From NCBI GenBank assembly GCA_031401035.1, contig JANNRA010000045.1, forward strand, positions 1 to 17,326: 17,326 bases of DNA, given 5' to 3'. The notes under the pieces are model-generated. The model was not told the origin of the DNA and ran no database searches. It worked only from the letters and a program-made list of their open reading frames with translations. The DNA comes from JANNRA01 sp031401035. GTDB taxonomy: Bacteria; Desulfobacterota; Binatia; HRBIN30; CADEER01. Both the position numbers and the translations under genes were made by a program. Shown here piece by piece: positions 13,961 to 17,326 of the stretch; the first letter of the stretch is position 1, and the number at the start of each line of letters is the position of its first letter.

Positions 13961-14857
13961 CTAGATGGCGCGGAGGAAGTCGCGCACCTCGCCGATCAGT
14001 CCCTTGGCGCGCTCGCACGGCGCGATGCGGTCGAAGCCGTGCACGCCGCCCTCGACGATCTCGAGGCGGTGGGCGGCGCCGACGGCGGCCAGGCGCTCGG
14101 CGAAGCGCGTCGCCTGCGCGTGCGGCACGAGCAGGTCGCGGGTGCCCTGCAAGAGCAGGATCGGCGGCAGCGCGGCATGGACATGCTCGATCGGCGACGC
14201 TTCGCGCCAACGTTCCGGGGCGGCTTCCGGCGCGGCGCCGAGGAAGTCGCGCACCAACGGCGGCGCGCCGATGCGCTCGCTGCCGCGGTGCAGCGCCAGG
14301 AGGTCGGTGGGCGGGTAGAGCGCCACGACGCCGCGCAGGCGCGCGCCGCCGTGCCGCAGGCGCGGCCCGGTGAAGGCCGGATTGGTCTGCGAGGTGCCGA
14401 GCAGGAGCGCGAGGTGACCGCCGGCCGAATCGCCCCAGAGTCCGACGCGGTCGGCGTCGGCGCCGAGTCCCGCGGCGTGTTCGACCGCCCAATCGACGGC
14501 GTCGAGGCAGTCCTGAAAGGGCGTCGGGTAGGTCGCCTGCGGCGCCAGTCGATAGTCGATCGACACCACGGCGAGACCGGCGCTGGCAAGGTAGCCGGCC
14601 CACTTCGACAGTCCCATCTCGAAGCGGCCGCCGCGCGCCCAGCCGCCGCCGTGGATCATGACCACCAGCGGGTGCACGCCGTCGTCGGCCGGGCGATAGG
14701 CGTCGAGCAGCAGCGGGCCGCTCGGCGTCTCCTTAAACGGCAGGCCGGCGGTCTTGCGGTAGGCGGCGCGATCGATCGCGAAGGGGAAGCCGATCTGGCT
14801 GGGGTCGGCGCCGCCGGTCCAATCGGGCAGGGGGCTGGCGGGCTGCACCTCGATCAT
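13961..14857 (-). CDS. HSL-type alpha/beta hydrolase (carboxylesterase-like)
   Basis: This 298-residue protein has the full hormone-sensitive-lipase/BD-FAE hydrolase signature: the oxyanion-hole motif 'HGGGW' (residues 69-73), the nucleophile elbow 'GDSAG' with S144, D241 in 'QGTRDLLVPH', and H273 in 'EGGVHGFD'. 'SIDYRLAP' (99-106) is also typical. Such enzymes cleave carboxylic esters. There is no signal peptide, so the enzyme should act in the cytoplasm. The start codon overlaps the preceding DUF3303-like stop (ATGA, 14854-14857), indicating translational coupling. As the last gene of the PhaC-like operon it could act on hydroxyacyl esters or oligomers, which is inference only. Substrate unknown. 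Confidence 0.9.
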   Translation of the reverse strand: MIEVQPASPLPDWTGGADPSQIGFPFAIDRAAYRKTAGLPFKETPSGPLLLDAYRPADDGVHPLVVMIHGGGWARGGRFEMGLSKWAGYLASAGLAVVSIDYRLAPQATYPTPFQDCLDAVDWAVEHAAGLGADADRVGLWGDSAGGHLALLLGTSQTNPAFTGPRLRHGGARLRGVVALYPPTDLLALHRGSERIGAPPLVRDFLGAAPEAAPERWREASPIEHVHAALPPILLLQGTRDLLVPHAQATRFAERLAAVGAAHRLEIVEGGVHGFDRIAPCERAKGLIGEVRDFLRAI

Positions 14858-15201
14858 CGAGCGTTTCTCCTGCGCGGCGCCTTTCCGTGCGGCGCCGGTG
14901 ACCGCCGTGGCGGCGGCGCGGTGGCCTCATGGTGCACCTGGGCGAGGCCGCTGGCGACGTCGGTGGCGGGGTGGATGGTGAGCTTCAGCGTCGGGCCGTA
15001 GTGCAGGACGAAGGCGTTCAGTGCCTCGACGGCGTCGGCTTCGATCACCGCGATGCCGCGAAACGGCGGCTCGCGCTGCTGCCAGACGTACTCGCCGACG
15101 AAGCGAAAGCCCTCCGGCAGGGTCTCGCCCCATTCCAGCCGCTTGGCGACCACGCTCGACAGCGATTCCCATCCGAACTCGTACTCGGCGACAAACAGCA
15201 T
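14854..15201 (-). CDS. Small DUF3303-like protein with basic C-terminal tail
   Basis: This 115-residue protein has a compact alpha/beta core of about 87 residues: 'MLFVAEYEFGWESLSSVVAK', 'LPEGFRFVGEYVWQ', 'FRGIAVIEADAVEALNAFVL' and 'LKLTIHPATDV'. This is the beta-alpha-beta pattern of the DUF3303 family, ferredoxin-fold dimers of unknown role. Residues ~90-115 ('APPPRRSPAPHGKAPRRRNA') form a basic, Pro-rich, probably disordered tail. GAGGAG before the ATG overlaps the stop of the PhaC-like gene, and the stop overlaps the start of the hydrolase gene, so it is the middle gene of a tight operon. Recognition of the family is moderate. Confidence 0.75.
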   Translation of the reverse strand: MLFVAEYEFGWESLSSVVAKRLEWGETLPEGFRFVGEYVWQQREPPFRGIAVIEADAVEALNAFVLHYGPTLKLTIHPATDVASGLAQVHHEATAPPPRRSPAPHGKAPRRRNAR

Positions 15202-15210
15202 GCGCGCTCC

Positions 15211-16389
15211 TCAGTGACCGGCGGGGCGGCGGCCGCGTCCGGGGCCACGCGTGCCGCGCCGCGCCGGCGTCGGGGTGGCAGTGGCGCGGGCGCGGTGTGG
15301 ACGCGCCGCCGAACGCGCCGCCAGCCACTCCACGGTCGGTCGCCATACCTGCGCCGGCGCGGCGTGGCCGGCGAAGACGCCCATGTGCCCGCCGGGCGCC
15401 AGGCGGAAGCTGACGTCGGCGCTGCCGACCGCATCAATCTGCGCCCGCACCGCCGCGGCGGGGGCGATCTGGTCGCTGCGTCCGGCGAAGGCCAGCAGAT
15501 TGGCGCGGACGCGGCGCAGATCGGCCGTCTTGCCGCCGAAGCGCATCTTGCCGCGCACCAGCGCGTTGCGTTGGACGAAGTCGTGCACGAACTGCAGGAA
15601 GGCGCCCTGCGGGTAGTCGATGAACTGGCCGATCCACTGGTTCATGGCGTCGAAGCCGTTGACGTACTCGCGATCCCACAGGTTCATGAACAGGTCCGCA
15701 TAGCGGGTGACGTTCTTGGCCGGCGTCAGGAGCCGGAAGACGGCGCTCGACAGGCCGCCCGGGACGTTGCCGATGCGGCGCGCGAGGAAGTCCACCTGGG
15801 AGCCGGCGGTCTTCGCCATCCACGCGAAGGCGCCCATCTTGCTGACATCGAGCGGTGCGCTGATGGTGACCAGGTTGCGCACGCCGCGGTCGGCGGTGAC
15901 GCCCAGGTACATGAGGCCGAACAGGCCGCCCATGCAGTAGCCGAGCAGCGACACCTCGCGCTGCCCGGAGGCGGCGCGCACGGCGCGGCAGGCGGCGGGC
16001 AACCAGTCGAGCACGTAGTCGTCGAGCGTCACAAGGGAATCAGCGGCATCCGGCTCGCCGAAATCGACCAGGTAGACGTCGAAGCCGTGCTCGACCAGGT
16101 AGCGCACCAGGCTGCGGGCCGGGAACAGGTCGAAGATGAACGGCTTCACCATCAGCGGCGGCACGCACAGCACCGGCACGGCATGGCGTGGGCGGATGGC
16201 CGCGTCGGCGTGCCGATAGCGCCGCACCTCGAGCTTGTCGCGCTGCCAGACGACGTCGTACGGCGTCCGCCCGACCACCTGGCGTGGGTCGCGGATCAGC
16301 CAGTCGACGCCGTTCAGGAAGCGCAGCACGGCGCGCTGCGCCTGCACCTCGGCAAGATGCTCTCCACGCGCGAGCAGGGTGTCGAACAT
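15211..16389 (-). CDS. phaC: PhaC-like poly(3-hydroxyalkanoate) synthase (class III-sized)
   Basis: The 392-residue protein is an alpha/beta-hydrolase-fold polyester synthase. The lipase-like box 'GYCMGG' carries the nucleophile Cys (C152) that distinguishes PHA synthases from serine esterases. D306 in 'FAGRSDQIAP' and H335 in 'APGGHMG' complete the triad. 'VPVLCVPPLMVKPFIFDLFP' (71-90) and 'FDVYLVDFGEPD' are family landmarks. The size fits class III PhaC (~355) plus a tail; class I enzymes are near 590. No PhaE partner gene lies in the window. Residues ~360-392 form an Ala/Arg/Pro-rich basic tail, unusual for the family. The start is the ATG at 16389; the open frame continues to 16812 but that part is antisense to the next gene. 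It probably polymerises hydroxyacyl-CoA, although some homologs of this size are unproven. It leads the operon with the two genes downstream. Confidence 0.85.
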   Translation of the reverse strand: MFDTLLARGEHLAEVQAQRAVLRFLNGVDWLIRDPRQVVGRTPYDVVWQRDKLEVRRYRHADAAIRPRHAVPVLCVPPLMVKPFIFDLFPARSLVRYLVEHGFDVYLVDFGEPDAADSLVTLDDYVLDWLPAACRAVRAASGQREVSLLGYCMGGLFGLMYLGVTADRGVRNLVTISAPLDVSKMGAFAWMAKTAGSQVDFLARRIGNVPGGLSSAVFRLLTPAKNVTRYADLFMNLWDREYVNGFDAMNQWIGQFIDYPQGAFLQFVHDFVQRNALVRGKMRFGGKTADLRRVRANLLAFAGRSDQIAPAAAVRAQIDAVGSADVSFRLAPGGHMGVFAGHAAPAQVWRPTVEWLAARSAARPHRARATATPTPARRGTRGPGRGRRPAGH

Positions 16390-16485
16390 CGCGCCGGAGC
16401 GTACCCTCGGCTCCCGCTGGGGGCAATGCCGCGCGCGCTGCCGCGCCCGGTTGCCGGATGGAGATGCGTGTGTCAGGCGGGCGGC

Positions 16486-17326
16486 ATGGAGACCGACTTC
16501 CCGGCGACCGAGCTCGATGAGTACGCGCGCCTCGCGCAGGCCTGCGTCGCCGCGGCGGCCTACCACCTGCGCGCGGCGGTCGCCGCGCCGCGCCGCATCG
16601 AGCGCAAGGGGGCTATCGACCTGGTGACCGACACCGATCGCGCCGTCGAGACCCTGCTCACGACACGACTGCGCGCCGCCTTCCCCGATCACGTCGTCGT
16701 CGGCGAGGAAGCCTCGGCCGCGGCCGGCGCGCAGCGGCCGCCAGGCGAGCGTTGGGCCTGGTACCTCGACCCACTCGACGGGACCACCAACTTCGCGCAC
16801 GGCCATCCGCACTTCGCCGTGTCGTTGGCGCTGGCGCGCGGCGCCGAGCTGGTGCTCGGCCTGGTCTGCGACCCGCTGCGCGACGAGACCTTCGCAGCCG
16901 TGCGCGGCCGCGGCGCGACGCTGAACGGCATGCCGATCCGCGTCTCGCCGGTCGCCGCGCTCGACGACGCTCTGCTCGCCACCGGGACGCCCTACGACCG
17001 GCGTCAGCGCGCCGACGAGTACCTCGGCGTCATCCGGGCGTTCATGTTGCGCTGCCAGGGCATCCGCCGCGCCGGCTCAGCGGCGCTCGATTTATGTTGG
17101 CTCGCCTGCGGTCGCGTCGACGGCTACTGGGAGTCGCGGCTCGGCCCCTGGGACATGGCTGCCGGCGCGCTGATCGTGCGCGAGGCCGGTGGCGTGGTGT
17201 CGGACTTTCGCGGCGCGGCGCACGACCTGTTCGGCAGCGAGACCCTGGCGAGCAACGGGGCGTTGCACGGGGAGATGCTCGCCGTGCTCGCCGATGTGGA
17301 GTGCGGCGCGTCAGCGCCGCTGGATC
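16486..17326 (+). CDS. Inositol monophosphatase family protein, 3'-truncated
   Basis: The frame is open from the ATG at 16486 to the last base (280 residues). It shows the metal-dependent phosphatase motifs in order: 'DLVTDTD' (45-51), 'VVGEE' with E74/E75, 'DPLDGTTNF' (95-103) holding the metal-binding Asp residues, and 'PWDMAAGALIVREAGG' (221-236) with the last metal ligand D223. This is the IMPase/SuhB/FBPase-like family, which dephosphorylates inositol phosphates, histidinol phosphate, fructose bisphosphate or PAP; the substrate cannot be told from sequence. Family members are about 260-270 residues, so only a few codons are likely missing beyond the window. AGGCGG lies a few bases before the ATG; the in-frame GTG at 16468 is an alternative start. 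It is divergent from the PhaC-like gene, 96 bases apart. Confidence 0.9.
   Translation, partial: METDFPATELDEYARLAQACVAAAAYHLRAAVAAPRRIERKGAIDLVTDTDRAVETLLTTRLRAAFPDHVVVGEEASAAAGAQRPPGERWAWYLDPLDGTTNFAHGHPHFAVSLALARGAELVLGLVCDPLRDETFAAVRGRGATLNGMPIRVSPVAALDDALLATGTPYDRRQRADEYLGVIRAFMLRCQGIRRAGSAALDLCWLACGRVDGYWESRLGPWDMAAGALIVREAGGVVSDFRGAAHDLFGSETLASNGALHGEMLAVLADVECGASAPLD

Noticed and set aside
16390..16812. 5' extension of the PhaC-like gene to an ATG at 16812
   Set aside because: The extension overlaps the opposite-strand IMPase-family gene and shows no family sequence; PHA synthases of this type begin near the ATG at 16389.

Overview
The window is GC-rich chromosomal DNA from a bacterium that cannot be named from sequence alone. 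Two secreted proteins (8120-9202 and 10736-11701) carry a cysteine-bracketed, dockerin-like Asp/Gly repeat with a 'C-x-GDC' start and an 'NALxGC' end. From memory, this style is very common in soil delta-proteobacterial and Candidatus Binatota-type genomes, so that is my best guess (inference, not proven). No rRNA, tRNA, CRISPR array, prophage or intact insertion sequence was seen.

Layout. 1-1998: 3' part of a secreted Cys-rich protein with Ig-like (Big2) repeats. 1999-3480: a patchwork with more A/T than its surroundings, holding the N-terminal stub of a DUF1800-type gene, an intact glutathione S-transferase-like gene, and the decayed C-terminal end of a PQQ-type beta-propeller gene. 3483-4799: a LarA-family nickel-pincer racemase/epimerase, divergent from a cytoplasmic molybdopterin oxidoreductase (4932-6932). 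6954-7478: a selenoprotein of the UGSC family, read through an in-frame TGA that splits it into two apparent ORFs. A Yip1-like membrane protein and a secreted carboxypeptidase-regulatory-like/dockerin-like protein follow as a coupled pair (7569-9202). 9203-10702 is a two-part protein with a thioredoxin-like CPTC head. 10736-11701 is a second secreted dockerin-like protein, and 11703-12578 a ferritin-like diiron protein. The last third is carbon/CoA metabolism: a 4-hydroxybutyrate-type CoA-transferase (12674-13945), a compact minus-strand operon of a PhaC-like polyester synthase, a DUF3303-like small protein and an HSL-type alpha/beta hydrolase (16389 down to 13961), and a 3'-truncated inositol-monophosphatase-family gene (16486-end).

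The most interesting element is the UGSC selenoprotein. The TGA lies exactly at the U of the family's U-G-S-C signature, the frame stays open on both sides, both halves look like one family member, and the bases just after TGA fold into a strong hairpin with the geometry of a bacterial SECIS element. Ordinary gene calling would report two short hypothetical proteins or miss the second. The selenoprotein, the CPTC protein, the Mo enzyme, the diiron protein and LarA give the middle of the window a strong redox/metal theme. The PhaC operon and the CoA-transferase could together shunt hydroxyacyl-CoA in and out of polyester, which is inference from family roles and adjacency.
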